DNA of 64,000 bases from Hymenobacter sp. BRD67 (GCF_013256425.1 NZ_CP053904.1:1612001-1676000); one strand, 5' to 3'. Positions 8,899 to 19,366 are shown, numbered from the stretch's first letter. A program made the numbers and translations. The notes: generated from the letters alone by a model not told the origin.

Positions 8899-11447
8899 AT
8901 GTCTGACAACCACACCCCCAGCCTGCTCCTGGCTTTGTACGCGTGCGCGGCGCCCGCGAGCACAATCTTCAGAATATCGACGTGGACATTCCGCGCGATG
9001 CCTTGGTAGTATTCACCGGCGTATCGGGCTCGGGTAAGTCGAGCCTGGCTTTCGGCACGCTCTACGCCGAGGCCCAGCGGCGCTACCTCGAATCGGTATC
9101 GCCCTACGCCCGACGCTTGTTTCATCAACTAGCAGTACCCGAGGTCGATAGCATCGACGGCCTGCCGCCGGCCGTGGCCTTGCAGCAGCAGCGTGGCGCG
9201 CCCACCACGCGCTCATCGGTGGGCAGCGTCACCACGCTTTCCAACCTGGTGCGGATGCTTTATTCGCGGGCCGGCAATTATCCGCCAGGGCAGGGGATAA
9301 TCTACGCCGAAGGCTTCTCGGCCAATACGCCCGAGGGTGCCTGCCCGCGCTGCCACGGCCTGGGCCGGGTGTACGAAGTAACCGAAGACTCGATGGTGCC
9401 CGACCCGTCGCTGACCATCCGCGAGCGGGCCATTGCGGCCTGGCCGCAGGCCTGGGGCGGGCAAAACCAACGCGATATCCTCGTGACGCTGGGCTACGAT
9501 GTGGACCGGCCCTGGCGCGAGCTGCCGCAGCAGGAGCGCAACTGGATTCTGTTTACCGATGAGCAGCCGGTGGTGCCGGTGTACCCCGGCTATTCGCCCG
9601 CCGAGACGCAGCGCGCCCTCAAGCGCCGCGAGCAGCCCAACTACATGGGTACTTTCAGCAGCGCCCGGCGGCACGTGCTGCACACGTTTGCCAACACCCA
9701 GAGCGCGCTCATGAAAAAGCGGGTGCTGCAGTACATGCTGAGCCAGGAATGCCCGCTCTGCCACGGCAAGCGCCTGCGGCCCGAGTCGCTAAGCGTCACC
9801 TTTGCCGGCCTCGATATTGCCGACCTGGCGCGGCTGCCCTTGCAGCAGGTAGAAGCCCGGCTGCGGCCTTTCGCCGAGGGTAAAGCCGGGGCGCAGGCCC
9901 ACGACAAAGCCCACCCCGAGCAGGCCGAAGTAACCCGCCGCATTACCCAGGACCTCTGCGCCCGCCTGACCGTGCTGCTCGACCTGGGCCTGGGCTACCT
10001 GGCCCTGGAGCGAAGCACGCCCACGCTCTCGCCGGGCGAGCTGCAGCGGCTGCGCCTGGCTACACAGCTGTATTCCAATCTGTTCGGGGTAGTGTACGTG
10101 CTCGATGAGCCCTCTGCTGGCCTGCACCCTTCCGATACCCAGGCGCTGCTCAAAGCCCTCGCTACGCTGAAGAAGGCGGGTAATTCGCTCTTCGTTGTGG
10201 AGCACAACCTCGACGTGGTGCGCTGCGCCGACTGGCTCGTGGACGTAGGCCCCGCCGCTGGCGAGAATGGCGGCCAGGTTCTGTACAGCGGCCCACCCGC
10301 CGGCCTGGCTGGAGTGGGCGCCTCGCAAACGCGGCCGTTTTTGTTGGGGCAGTCGGCGCCGGCGGCCCGCAGCGGGCGGGAGCCGGTGGGCTGGCTACGG
10401 GTGGCCGGGGTTACGCGCCACAACCTGCGTGGCCTTGCCGCCGCGTTTCCGCTGGGTGTGTTCACAACCGTTACGGGCGTGTCGGGCTCCGGTAAATCGA
10501 CGCTGGTCAGCCAGGTGCTGGTAGAGCTGGTGAGTGAGGCCCTGGGCCAGAAAGCCGACGCCGCCGCAGTGGCCGGCAGTGAGGCGGCCGAAGAAATCCT
10601 GGAGCTGGCCGACCAGGGCGAAGTTCTGCAAGGCAAAGTCACGGCCGGGCTGGATGTTATTAAGCGCCTGGTGCGGGTCGACCAGCAGCCCATCGGCCGC
10701 ACGCCGCGCTCCAATATGGCTACCTATACGGGGCTGTTCGACCACGTGCGCCGCCTCTTCGCTGCCACGCCGGAGGCCCGCAGGCGGCGCTACGATGCCG
10801 GGCGGTTTTCCTTCAACGTAGCCAAAGGGCGCTGCGAAACCTGCCAGGGCGAGGGCTTTGTGATGGTCGAGCTGCTGTTTTTGCCCAGCGTCTACTCGCC
10901 GTGTCCTACCTGCCACGGCACGCGCTACAACGCCAAAACGCTGGAAGTTACTTACCAGGGCAAGAACATAGCCGAAATCCTGGGCCTGACCGTGGACGAG
11001 GCCTGGGCGTTCTTCGCCGAAGAGCCCAGCGTGCGCCGGGCACTCACGGTGCTGCGCGAAGTGGGCCTCGGCTACCTGCGCCTGGGGCAGTCGGCCACCG
11101 AGCTGTCGGGCGGCGAAGCCCAGCGCATCAAGCTGGCCACCGAGCTGCAGCGCCAGGCCCGCGCTCACACGCTCTACGTGCTCGACGAGCCCACCACCGG
11201 CCTGCACCCGGCCGATATCGAAAAGCTGCTCACCCAGCTCAACGGCCTGGTCGAAGCCGGCCACACGGTGCTTGTAGTGGAGCACGATATGCGCGTAGTA
11301 GCCGGCTCCGACTGGGTACTAGACATTGGCCCCGGCGCCGGCGAAGAGGGTGGCCGCATCGTGGCCGAAGGCCCGCCGCCGGTGGTGGCCCAGGCAGCCA
11401 TAAGCCGCACCGCGCCCTACCTGGCCCGCTTCCTGGCCGAAGGCTAG
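8899..11447 (+). CDS. UvrA-type ABC ATPase, short form lacking the UvrB-binding insert (frameshifted start)
   Basis: This is a paralog of the excinuclease damage sensor UvrA. It has two ABC ATPase halves: Walker A GVSGSGKSS at about residue 40 and GVSGSGKST at about 525, with signatures LSPGELQRLRLA and LSGGEAQRIKLA. Zinc-binding Cys pairs occur in CPRCHG, CPLCHG, CETCQG and CPTCHG. The segment that carries the UvrB-binding domain in canonical UvrA is missing after RMLYSRAGN, as in UvrA2/DrrC-type proteins (~850 instead of ~940 residues). A role in drug or DNA-adduct tolerance is possible but inferred. One C missing from CCCCC near 8916 separates MSDNHTP from QPAPGFVRVRGAREHNL. Confidence 0.88.
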
Positions 11448-11455
11448 CGCCCGAA

Positions 11456-11485
11456 AATAACGTGGGTCATATGGCCCACGTTATT
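11456..11485 (+). terminator. terminator hairpin after the uvrA-like gene
   Basis: AATAACGTGGG pairs perfectly with CCCACGTTATT over an 8-base loop, starting 8 bases after the stop. A-rich and T-rich ends make it usable in either direction. Confidence 0.75.
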
Positions 11486-11580
11486 CAGGCCGGGGTTACG
11501 GCAGGTAATAGTAATTTTTTAGATATTGCTTCCTTGTATGCTGGTAATCAAGAAGATGAACTGATGATATTAAAGCTGGG

Positions 11581-12374
11581 CTACAAGTGCGGGTTAGCCG
11601 TTGGTACTTCATCAAGCGCCTTTATGCGGGCCCGGTACTCGCGGGGTAACATAGAATTTTTAAGATATTTACTCAAGGTTAGGTGCCTGGTGCTTCGATA
11701 AAAAGCCAGCGCGGGCCGCAGCCACGCGCTGCGGCCCAGGTGCAGCTGCTCGCGCACGGGAGCCGGCACCACCAGGCCCTGCACGGCCCGCAGCAGCGCA
11801 TAGCGCGGGCCGCCCAGGTGCCGTCGGTACTGCTGGTAGAGGTCGGTGGTGAAGCGGCTCGGGGCCAGGTCGGCAGTCAGGTGGCGTTGGCGGTCGGCCT
11901 GCCAGGCCGGGTAGGAGGCAGGTAAGTCAACGATACCCATGCGCTGACCCACGCGGCAAAAAACTTCCGTTATTTCCGTGCATTCGGCCGGGGTAAGGGG
12001 CCGCTCCAGCACCTCAAATGCCCGGATGGAATAAGCAATCAGCATGTACAGCACATCGCGGTAGGCCCAGGCCGGAATGGCCTGCCCCGGCTGGCCTCAA
12101 CTGCGCCATGAATAGCAGCAATGCTGTCAATGGCCTTTTCGGCCCCGGCCCGGTCGGCAAACACAATGCGCCGGGCATAGTCTACCGTCGAAAACAGCCG
12201 TCCCAGCGGGTCGGCTGGCAGCCGCCCGGTGAAGTACAGCCAGTCTACGGCCTTATTAAGCGCGAACTCGGCCGCCGCCCCGGCAAAGATGAATAATACC
12301 GTATCGGCAGTGCCCCAGATACGGCGCACGATGGAGCCCGGAGCCACGAAGTATTCCATAAGCTGACCAAACAA
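11581..12374 (-). CDS. DUF2236 / MpaB-family oxygenase-like protein (frameshifted)
   Basis: The merged product (about 264 residues) matches the oxygenase MpaB / DUF2236 family by layout: an N-terminal GSIVRRIWG segment, a central AIHGAVEA...GQAIPAWAYRDVLYMLIAYSI block and a C-terminal helical region. Family members are haem-containing latex-clearing or related oxygenases, or uncharacterised. I cannot assign a substrate. The frame breaks near 12085, where adding one base to the GGGGC/GCCCC run restores GQAIPAWAYRD. A long palindrome lies 40 bases upstream of the start and could be an operator. Confidence 0.7.
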
Positions 12375-12414
12375 AAGCCTCCCCGCCGTAGTGCCAGCGG
12401 CTAAACCCTTGCGA

Positions 12415-12453
12415 AGAGTAAGTTAACTTTGAAATTCAAAGTTAACTTACTCT
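12415..12453. promoter_or_regulatory. 39-bp near-perfect palindrome, candidate operator or terminator
   Basis: Two 19-base arms (AGAGTAAGTTAACTTTGAA and its complement) flank a single A. Each arm contains GTTAAC and the centre reads TTTGAAATTCAAA, an arrangement that resembles dimeric MarR/TetR-type operators. It lies 40 bases upstream of the DUF2236 start and about 170 bases past the end of the MMPL gene. No regulator gene is adjacent. Confidence 0.5.
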
Positions 12454-12620
12454 GCCCGCATTTCCGCTGCTCCCTCTGGGCGGAGCGGCACAGTAGGCAA
12501 GGCAGGTGCAGCCAGGCTATAATCTGCGATAGGGTACTTGAAATCAGGTTTCTGGCTAACGCAGAGACGAAAAGGGGCTTCTTTATAGCAGCCAGGAAGT
12601 TACCGTAGCTGCCTGCGGTA

Positions 12621-14935
12621 TTAGCTACTGCCGGCCAGCGTAGCCACGGGCGGCGGGCTTTTGCGTCTGCGGCCGTACACGCCCAAAATCAGCAGCGGCA
12701 GCAAGGTCAGCTCGGCTATTACGCCGAAGAGCAAGGTCAGTCCAATGAGCAGACCCACGTAAAACGTGCCATCAAACGATGAGAACAGCAGCGTGCCGAA
12801 GCCGCCGACCAATATTAGGGAGGTAACAATAACGGCCTGCCCGGCCAGAATATACGTTCGTCGCACGGCCTTAAATAAGTCGGGCTCGTGGCCCATGGTA
12901 AGGCGCAGCTTGCTGATAAAGTGAATGGTATCATCTACCGCGATGCCAAAGGCGATGGTGAAGATGATGCTTGTGCTCACTTTCATATTGACGCCCGCCA
13001 GGCCCATTACACCCGCTACTACCAGAATGGGCAGTAGGTTGGGTACCAGCACCACGATGGTCATTCGCACCGACCGAAACAGCAGCAGCACGATAATCGT
13101 GACCATTGCCACGTCAATTGCCATACCCTGTATCATATTCAGGGTCAGGCTCTCGTTATTTTTATCGATTAGGTTAGACGACCCCGTGAGGCGCGTACGC
13201 AGGATGGTGGTGTCGATAGCGGTCCGCAAAAAGTGGCGAAGCGCACCATTGAGCGCGTCGGCCCGGATGCTGCCCACATCCACCATGCGGCCGGTGAGGC
13301 GGCCGGCCGAGCCATCGGGCAGCACCAGCGCCCGAAACTCGGGCCGCTTGCGGAACTGGCGCAGCGGCCCGCGCAGCTGGGCCAGTCCGGCCGAATCGGC
13401 GGGCAGGCGGTACTCGGCCAGCCCGCCGCCGTGCAGGGCCTGGCGCACCGTGCGCACCAGCGTAGCGGGCGAGGCCGAAAAGCGCAGACCGTATATAGTA
13501 TTTAGATAATGTTCAATCCGTTCGGTTTGGGCCAGCACCGCCGGGTCATAGATGCTGCGCCCGCCGGCGGGCTTCAGCTCCAGCTCAAAAGGCCTGACCC
13601 CGGCAAACTGCCGGTCGAAAAATGCGAAATCCTTGCGCACGGGGTCGCTCTTCGACAGGTCGTCGAGCAGCGACGAGTTGATGCGCACTCGCAGAGCCAG
13701 CCCCACCGACGCCACCAGTATCAGCCCGCTCAAAGTAAAAATCAGGCGGTGCCGCCGCAGCACACCCGTAAATAAGCGGCCCAGCACGCCGTCCCAGTCG
13801 TGGCCGTGGCGGCGCGGCTGGCGCAGCGCCGGCTTATTGAGCAATACCAGCATGGCGGGCAACAGCGTGAAGCTCAGGATAAAAGCCAGCAGCACGGCAA
13901 TGCCCGTAAACAGCCCGAAGTTATGAATAGGCCGGATGGTACTCGTCATGAGCGTAAAAAAGCCGATGCTGGTGGTGAGCGCCGACAGCAGCGAGCCGAA
14001 TCCCGATTCCTTAATGGTAGTGCGCAGGGCGTGCTTTTTGCCCGCGCCGTAGCCCAGCTCGCTCACGTAGCGGCTGATAATGTGGATGGTATCCGACATG
14101 CCCACCACAAACAGCATCAGCGGCAGCAGGGCCGTCATCAGGTCGATGCTGATGCCGCAGGCCCCCATCACGCCCAGGCCCCATACTATCGCGCCCAGTA
14201 CTACTACCAGCGGTAAAAGTACGCCCCACCAGGTCCGAAACGTAAGCCACAACAGCCCCATTACCAGCACAAAGGACAGCGACATAAACACCACCATCTC
14301 CCACTTCAGCCGGTCTACGAATACTGACTGCGCTACGGCCCGGCCCGCAAGGTGCGCCCGCGCCTCGGGCAAACCCGCCCGCGCCAGGCCGGCGCGCAGC
14401 TCCGTGAGCAGCGAGTCACCGGGCGGTTTCTTGAGGTCGGGCGTGGTTTGAATAACCAGCGCCACGGCCCGCGCGTCGGTGCTGAAGATGTTGCCCACTA
14501 GGCCCGGCGTGCGATAAATCAGGGTGGAGTCGGCGGCGCGGCGGCTGGGGTCGGCGCGGTAGTCGGCCGGGTGCAGGTAGGGAGGGTATACGCCCCCAGG
14601 CCCTCCACAATAGTTTGGCTGAGCGTGGTGGGGGAGCTGACGTGCAGTACGTTGCGCTGCCGCCGGGCCAGCCGCGTCAGGCTATCGACCTGCGTGAGAA
14701 AGGCGGGCGAAAAAGCCGTCTGGCCCGGCCCGGCCTCCAGGCCCAGCAGCAGGTAGTCGTTGTCGTTGCCGAAGCGCCGGGTGTAGCCCTGGTAGTAGTC
14801 CAGGTCGGGGTCGCCGGCGGGATAAAAATCATTAAAATTATAATTGAAGCGCAGCTGAGCGGCAAAGTAGCCGGCCAGCCCCGTGAGCAGGGCCAGCACC
14901 AGCAGCGTGAGGTAGGCAGTTCGGCGAAGAGGCAT
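12621..14935 (-). CDS. MMPL/RND-superfamily exporter (frameshifted)
   Basis: The merged product has about 771 residues. Its plan is an N-terminal transmembrane helix, a large periplasmic loop, a five-helix bundle (VFMSLSFVLVMGLLWL...), then the same plan repeated with a second bundle (MVTIIVLLLFRSVRMTIVVL...). The Asp-containing ISIDLMTALLPLMLFVVGMSD and AFGIAVDDTIHF segments mark the proton-relay helices. MMPL-type proteins export lipids, hopanoids or other hydrophobic compounds; the cargo here is unknown. The frame breaks near 14594 in a GGGGG run, and one added G gives VYPPYLHPADYRADPSRR. I start at ATG 14935 rather than the TTG two codons earlier. Confidence 0.88.
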
Positions 14936-15079
14936 AAGCAAAGGTGCGTAAACCCGGCGAGTTCGCGCGTGGTAGTACGACCCGGCACCAGCTTCGGCTT
15001 TTCCGAAAAAAACAGGTACTTTTAGGAGTCGCGACTACCTGCAACCCCCTATTTTCCTCAATTGTTTCTCTTTGTACTT

Positions 15080-15328
15080 ATGAAAAAATCCCTGCTCGCT
15101 TTCGCCCTGTTCGCTTCGACCGCTACCGCCTTCGCCCACGACGGTGATAAGCCCGCCAAAGGCAAAAAGGCCGACCACTGCGCCGGCGTAGCCGCCACCA
15201 ACTGCGAGAAAGGCATGGCCGGCATTAGCATGGCCGGTATGCCCGCATGCTGCAAAGCCAAAATGGCCGCCGCTAAAGCCAGCGCGCCCGCTACGGCCGA
15301 GGTGAAGACGGCCACGAAGTCGCTGTAA
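15080..15328 (+). CDS. small secreted Met/Cys/His-rich protein
   Basis: This is an 82-residue product with a clear signal peptide (MKKSLLAFALFASTATAFAH). The mature part is Lys- and Ala-rich and holds four Cys, several Met and a few His clustered in DHCAGVAATNCEKG and MAGMPACCKAK. The Met/Cys/His mix would suit copper or other soft-metal binding in the periplasm, but this is inference. It is monocistronic and followed by a perfect hairpin. Confidence 0.65.
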   Translation: MKKSLLAFALFASTATAFAHDGDKPAKGKKADHCAGVAATNCEKGMAGISMAGMPACCKAKMAAAKASAPATAEVKTATKSL

Positions 15329-15799
15329 AGTTTAGGCGCACGTACTGAAATTTTTAGAAATTGGGAAGAAGCTAAAAGGTTGTCAGGCTGAGCCTCGCGA
15401 ATCCTGACAACCTTTTAGTAGGAAAGTGTTTTCCGAGTTTAATCTTAATAAATTATGTGTCTCTCTACTTTGATTCTTCAACATAGCGGTGCCTACGAAG
15501 CTGGCCACGCGCTAGGAATAGCCGTTCGTTGCTTAGGCACAGGGAGTATGCTCTTTTTAGTAAAAAGACGCTTCACTAAAAAGGCTCCATTTTAGCGTGG
15601 TGAGTCAGCTTGTAAAGCACAAAAAAGCCCGCTGCGAGCGTTTTAATTTATAGTCCGGCTAAGGTTCAATGGCAACTATTATGAGGCCAACTAAAGCATT
15701 GGCTTCTGTTTTGGTCAATTGAGCAAAAGTGGTAAGGCAGGTTACCGCAGATGGTAGCTTCGGGTTTACCTTCGCCCTGAATTGACTTATTCTTATAAA
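15329..15799. other. 470-base intergenic region
   Basis: Apart from the terminator hairpin at 15372-15418 I see no gene. A smaller inverted repeat (CTTTTTAGT ... ACTAAAAAG, about 15553-15584) is present. The stretch is more AT-rich than the surrounding coding DNA. It may hold the promoter of the ankyrin gene, but no convincing -33/-7 pair is visible. Confidence 0.5.
15372..15418 (+). terminator. terminator hairpin related to a repeat family
   Basis: A perfect 16-bp stem (15372-15387 with 15403-15418) has a 15-base loop. The stem-loop sequence TGTCAGGCTGAGCCTCGCG resembles the ends of the larger palindromic repeat at 24354-24449 (GTCATGCTGAGCTTGTCG). Confidence 0.7.
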
Positions 15800-16249
15800 A
15801 TGAAAAGAGGGATACTATTCATTGCTACTTTGTCTTGTCTTGCGCTTTCCGTTTACGCCCAGGCCCCGAGTAAGGAGCTGGCGGCGGCAGTGATGAAAAA
15901 TAACTCCAGCGCCGTCGAAACGCTGCTGACGGCCGGGGCTAACCCCAATGCCGCCTTGGAGATAGTGCCGGGCTTCCCAACCACCTACCTTATCACTGCC
16001 GCCGGCAATGGCAGCCTCGACCTGGTGAAGCTATTGCTCAAGTACAAAGCCCAGGTAAACCAGCCCGATGGCTTCAAGGCTACGGCCCTGATGGCGGCGG
16101 CCGGCAAAGGCAACAAGGCAATGGTGGAACTGCTGCTGGCCAGCGGGGCCGATGCCAAAGCCAGGGATGACGATGGCAAAGATGCCCTGACCCTGGCCAA
16201 AGAGAACAGCCATCCCGAAGTAGTGGCGGTGCTGGAAAAGCTGAAGTAG
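15800..16249 (+). CDS. secreted ankyrin-repeat protein
   Basis: The 149-residue product has a signal peptide (MKRGILFIATLSCLALSVYAQ). About three ankyrin repeats follow, visible as SAVETLLTAGANPNA, DLVKLLLKYKAQVNQPDG and AMVELLLASGADAKARDDDG. Ankyrin repeats mediate protein contacts; in a periplasmic protein they could scaffold or protect. No partner is encoded next door. I start at ATG 15800, which opens the signal peptide, rather than at an upstream in-frame codon. Confidence 0.8.
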   Translation: MKRGILFIATLSCLALSVYAQAPSKELAAAVMKNNSSAVETLLTAGANPNAALEIVPGFPTTYLITAAGNGSLDLVKLLLKYKAQVNQPDGFKATALMAAAGKGNKAMVELLLASGADAKARDDDGKDALTLAKENSHPEVVAVLEKLK

Positions 16250-16279
16250 CCGCAGCCGGGAAACCGGGCCTCAAAATTC

Positions 16280-16306
16280 AAAAGCCGCCCCAGCAAGGCG
16301 GCTTTT
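16280..16306 (+). terminator. intrinsic terminator after the ankyrin gene
   Basis: AAAAGCCGCC pairs with GGCGGCTTTT over a 7-base loop, with a T6 tract partly inside the stem. Confidence 0.85.
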
Positions 16307-16332
16307 TTAGGTCGGAAAATGCCGCCCCAGGC

Positions 16333-16340
16333 TATGTTTG
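16333..16340 (+). promoter_or_regulatory. -7 element before the GNAT gene
   Basis: TATGTTTG fits TAnnTTTG and lies 24 bases before the ATG at 16365. No strong -33 element is seen, because the preceding terminator stem is close. Confidence 0.4.
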
Positions 16341-16364
16341 TGCCCGACTTAGCCCGACTGCCTG

Positions 16365-16819
16365 ATGCTCTGCCTCACCCGCGTTACTTCCGACGACCCC
16401 GACTTTCAAGCGCTGGTGCGGCTGCTCGACCACGACTTGCGGGTGCGCGACGGGGCCGACCACGCGTATTACGCGCAGTTTAACAAGATTGACCTGATTA
16501 AGCACGCGGTAGTGGCGTACCTGGACAATGAGCCGTGGGCTGCGGGGCCATCAAGGTCTTCGATGAGGAAGCCATGGAGGTAAAGCGCATGTTTGTGCAG
16601 CCCGCGCACCGGGGGCAGGGGGTGGCGTGGGCCGTACTAACCGAGCTGGAGCGCTGGACCCGGGCGCTGGGCTATGTCGCCTGCGTGCTCGAAACAGGTA
16701 AAAAGCAGCCTGAAGCTATTCGCCTTTACCAAAAATGCGGCTACGCGCTCACGCCCAACTACGGCCAGTACGTAGGCGTCGATAACAGCGTGTGCATGCG
16801 CAAGATGGTGCCGGCCTAA
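16365..16819 (+). CDS. GNAT-family N-acetyltransferase (frameshifted)
   Basis: The merged product (about 151 residues) has the GNAT acetyl-CoA-binding motif VKRMFVQPAHRGQGVAWAVL (R/QxxGxG/A) and a C-terminal CGY motif (LYQKCGYALTPNYGQY). It transfers an acetyl group from acetyl-CoA to an unknown amine. The frame breaks near 16535; one more G turns EPWAAGP into EPVGCGAIKVFDEEAMEVKRM, the expected beta4 strand. Length is normal for the family once repaired. Confidence 0.82.
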
Positions 16820-16838
16820 TCAAAACGCGGCAAGCGGT

Positions 16839-17888
16839 CTAGTGCCAGCCCTGTACCTCGGTGCCGCCAAATACGGGTCGCTTTATCAGGGCCCACATGC
16901 GGTCGTAAAACGGGTCGGTGAGGCTGGCCTCGTCCAGCGTCCGGAGCTGCGCGGGGCTAAGCTGCACTTCCAGCGAGGCCAGGTTATCCAGCAGCTGCCC
17001 GACCCGGCTGGCGCCCAGGATAAGCGAGCTGATACCGGGCTGGGCCGAGGCCCAGGCCAGGGCTACCTGGGCCAGCGGGCGGTCCAGCTCGGCCGCGACC
17101 AGCCGCAGGGCGTCGAGCACCCGCCAGTTGTGGTCCGTGAATTTCATGTTGCCGAAGGGGTTGGGGCCGCTGAGGCGACCTTCGCCGCTGGCCGTATTGG
17201 GCGTGGCTGCGCGCTCGTACTTGCCCGCCAGAAAGCCGGCCGCCAGCGGGCTCCACGGTGTGAGGCCCAGGCCCAGGTCGCGGGCGGCGGGCACGTATTC
17301 GCTCTCGATGCGGCGGGCCACCAGCGAGTATTCCAGCTGCAAGGCCACGGGGCCGGGTACACCGTGCGCCTGAGCCAGCGTAGCGACCTTGGCCACGTAC
17401 CAGGCCGGTACGTTGGAGAGACCAAAGTAGCGGATTTTGCCGGCCCGCACCAGGTCGCCCAGGGTCTGGAGAACTTCCTCGGCAGGCGTAACCGCGTCCC
17501 AGGCGTGCAGCCAGTAGAGGTCAAGATAATCGGTTTTCAGCCGGCGCAGCGAGCCTTCGAGGGCCCGGTGAATGTTCTTGCGCCCGTTGCCGCCCGCGTT
17601 GGGGTTGCCGGGCTGAGGATTAAAGCCAAACTTGGTCGCCAGCACCAGCTTATCGCGCAGGCCCCGGGCGTGCAGGTAGCTGCCCGTCAGCTCCTCGCTG
17701 CGGCCCCCGGCGTACACGTCGGCAGTATCGATAAAATTGCCCCCTGCATCCACGTAGGCGTTGAAAACAGCCTCGGATACCTCGTCGGACGAGCCCCAGC
17801 GCGGGGTGCCGAAAGTCATAGTGCCCAGGGCCAGCGGGCTCACCACCAGGCCGGAGCGGCCCAGGGTGCGGAAGGAGGTAAGATTCAT
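16839..17888 (-). CDS. aldo/keto reductase
   Basis: This intact 349-residue protein is an NADPH-dependent aldo/keto reductase of the YajO/YghZ-like type. The catalytic tetrad appears as Asp in FIDTADVY, Tyr in the same motif, Lys in LVLATKFGF and a His in YWLHAWD. The NADP-binding end ISSLILGASRVGQL is also present. The physiological substrate is unknown. It is divergent from thyA, with which it shares a 326-base intergenic region. Confidence 0.9.
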   Translation of the reverse strand: MNLTSFRTLGRSGLVVSPLALGTMTFGTPRWGSSDEVSEAVFNAYVDAGGNFIDTADVYAGGRSEELTGSYLHARGLRDKLVLATKFGFNPQPGNPNAGGNGRKNIHRALEGSLRRLKTDYLDLYWLHAWDAVTPAEEVLQTLGDLVRAGKIRYFGLSNVPAWYVAKVATLAQAHGVPGPVALQLEYSLVARRIESEYVPAARDLGLGLTPWSPLAAGFLAGKYERAATPNTASGEGRLSGPNPFGNMKFTDHNWRVLDALRLVAAELDRPLAQVALAWASAQPGISSLILGASRVGQLLDNLASLEVQLSPAQLRTLDEASLTDPFYDRMWALIKRPVFGGTEVQGWH

Positions 17889-18214
17889 AAACTGAAAGGG
17901 TAGGGTGGTGCAGATTGCGCAGCCAGAGCGTTACGTGGTTGCGGCGCAAAGGTCCGGGCAGGTTGCCCGGCTGCGACTAAACAACTAGTAGCTTCTACAA
18001 CACAAAACCCGGCTACAGGCGCTATTAACAGCCGGATGGCTTGAAACCGGGGCTACCATCCCGAATGAGGTTTTTTTACGCCGCTGGCGGGTCGATTCGG
18101 CCGGCCAGCCAGCGCCCGGCCCGGCGTAGAAGTTCGGCCGCCGGCAGCTGGTCGCCTCGCTAGTCCTAGTTTTGTATTGTTTTAGCAAGCTCAGGGCCTG
18201 GTAAAACTACTTTT
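17889..18214. other. divergent promoter region between the aldo/keto reductase gene and thyA
   Basis: No gene is seen. The right side holds the thyA -7 element. The left part shows short GC-rich inverted repeats (GGCCGGCC-like) but no motif I can name. Confidence 0.45.
18167..18174 (+). promoter_or_regulatory. -7 element for thyA
   Basis: TAGTTTTG fits TAnnTTTG and lies 40 bases before the thyA ATG. A -33 TTG at ideal spacing is not evident. Confidence 0.4.
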
Positions 18215-19009
18215 ATGCGCCAGTACCACGCTCTCCTTCAACAAATTCTCGACCACGGCACGCTCAAAACCGACCGCACGGGCACGGGCACGCTCTCCAT
18301 CTTTGGCCCGCAAATGCGCTTCAACCTGGCCGAGGGCTTTCCGCTGGTCACGACCAAAAAGGTACACCTGAAGAGCATTATCCACGAGCTGCTGTGGTTT
18401 TTGCGGGGCGATACTAATATTGCCTACCTCAAAGAGCACGGCGTAACCATCTGGGACGAGTGGGCCGATGCCAGCGGCAACCTCGGCCCGGTGTACGGCT
18501 ACCAGTGGCGCAGCTGGCCCGACGGCCACGGCGGCCACATCGACCAGATTAGCCAGCTGATTCAGCAGCTGAAAACCCAGCCCGACTCGCGGCGCATGGT
18601 GGTAAGTGCCTGGAACGTGGCCGACCTGCCCAAAATGCAATTGCCGGCCTGCCACGCGCTGTTTCAGTTTTACGTAGCTGAGGGCCGGCTCTCGTGCCAG
18701 CTCTACCAGCGCTCGGCCGACGTATTCCTGGGTGTGCCGTTCAACATTGCCAGCTACGCGCTGCTCACGCTGATGGTGGCGCAGGTAACGGGCCTGCAGC
18801 CCGGCGAGTTTATCTGGACCGGCGGCGACACCCACCTCTACAGCAACCACCTCGACCAGGCCCGTCAGCAGCTAGCCCGCGAGCCGCGCCCGCTGCCTCA
18901 GATGCGCATAAATCCGGACGTGACCGATATATTCTCATTTCGCTATGAAGACTTTCAGCTGGAAAGCTATGACCCCTGGCCCGCAATAAAAGCGCCGGTG
19001 GCCGTGTAG
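18215..19009 (+). CDS. thyA: thymidylate synthase
   Basis: ThyA makes dTMP from dUMP with methylene-tetrahydrofolate. The intact 264-residue frame is full length. It shows [11 protein letters not shown] (phosphate-binding Arg), the [10 protein letters not shown] helix, the GYQWRSW motif, the nucleophile in [10 protein letters not shown] (C146), [20 protein letters not shown] and the C-terminal IKAPVAV, which closes the active site. No folA is adjacent. Confidence 0.98.
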   Translation: MRQYHALLQQILDHGTLKTDRTGTGTLSIFGPQMRFNLAEGFPLVTTKKVHLKSIIHELLWFLRGDTNIAYLKEHGVTIWDEWADASGNLGPVYGYQWRSWPDGHGGHIDQISQLIQQLKTQPDSRRMVVSAWNVADLPKMQLPACHALFQFYVAEGRLSCQLYQRSADVFLGVPFNIASYALLTLMVAQVTGLQPGEFIWTGGDTHLYSNHLDQARQQLAREPRPLPQMRINPDVTDIFSFRYEDFQLESYDPWPAIKAPVAV

Positions 19010-19077
19010 GGCGGGCGGCGGTTCGGTAAGCGCGCCGAGCAGTTCAGCCTGCTGCCGCAGCCGTTGGGCGATTAGGG

Positions 19078-19107
19078 TTGTATTGTCAGGGTAATAAGCT
19101 AAATTTG
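19078..19107 (+). promoter_or_regulatory. promoter of the small gene at 19160
   Basis: TTG at 19078-19080 and TAAATTTG at 19100-19107 have 19-base spacing, a very good match to the Bacteroidota consensus. The expected start site near 19114 leaves a leader of about 45 bases. Confidence 0.65.
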
Positions 19108-19159
19108 GATAGCAGTTCTCTGTTATCGCACCTTCTTATTCTGCAATTACCCTAATAGT

Positions 19160-19366
19160 ATGTCTACCCTTATCAGCGCGCCCTTATCTGTAGAAGACCG
19201 CGCATATATTGCCCTCTACGCCTTGCAACTGAGGCAAGCTTCCCGGCAAGCTATCTTGGCGGCTCACGGCCTCACGGAAGCCGACTTGCAGCAGCATCGT
19301 GCCGGCTGGGAAGAGTTGCAGGCTCACCACGCCGACCGCTCCCGGCCGTTGCCCCGCCCCGAATAA
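19160..19366 (+). CDS. small hypothetical protein
   Basis: This 68-residue Ala/Gln/His-rich protein is probably helical (DRAYIALYALQLRQASRQAILAAH split over two helices, then EADLQQHRAGWEELQAHHAD). The middle part has a helix-turn-helix-like rhythm (RQAILAAHGLTEADLQQ), but this is too short to call a DNA-binding domain. The well-formed promoter upstream supports expression. The following 200 bases to the next gene contain only an imperfect hairpin (about 19436-19482). Confidence 0.55.
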   Translation: MSTLISAPLSVEDRAYIALYALQLRQASRQAILAAHGLTEADLQQHRAGWEELQAHHADRSRPLPRPE

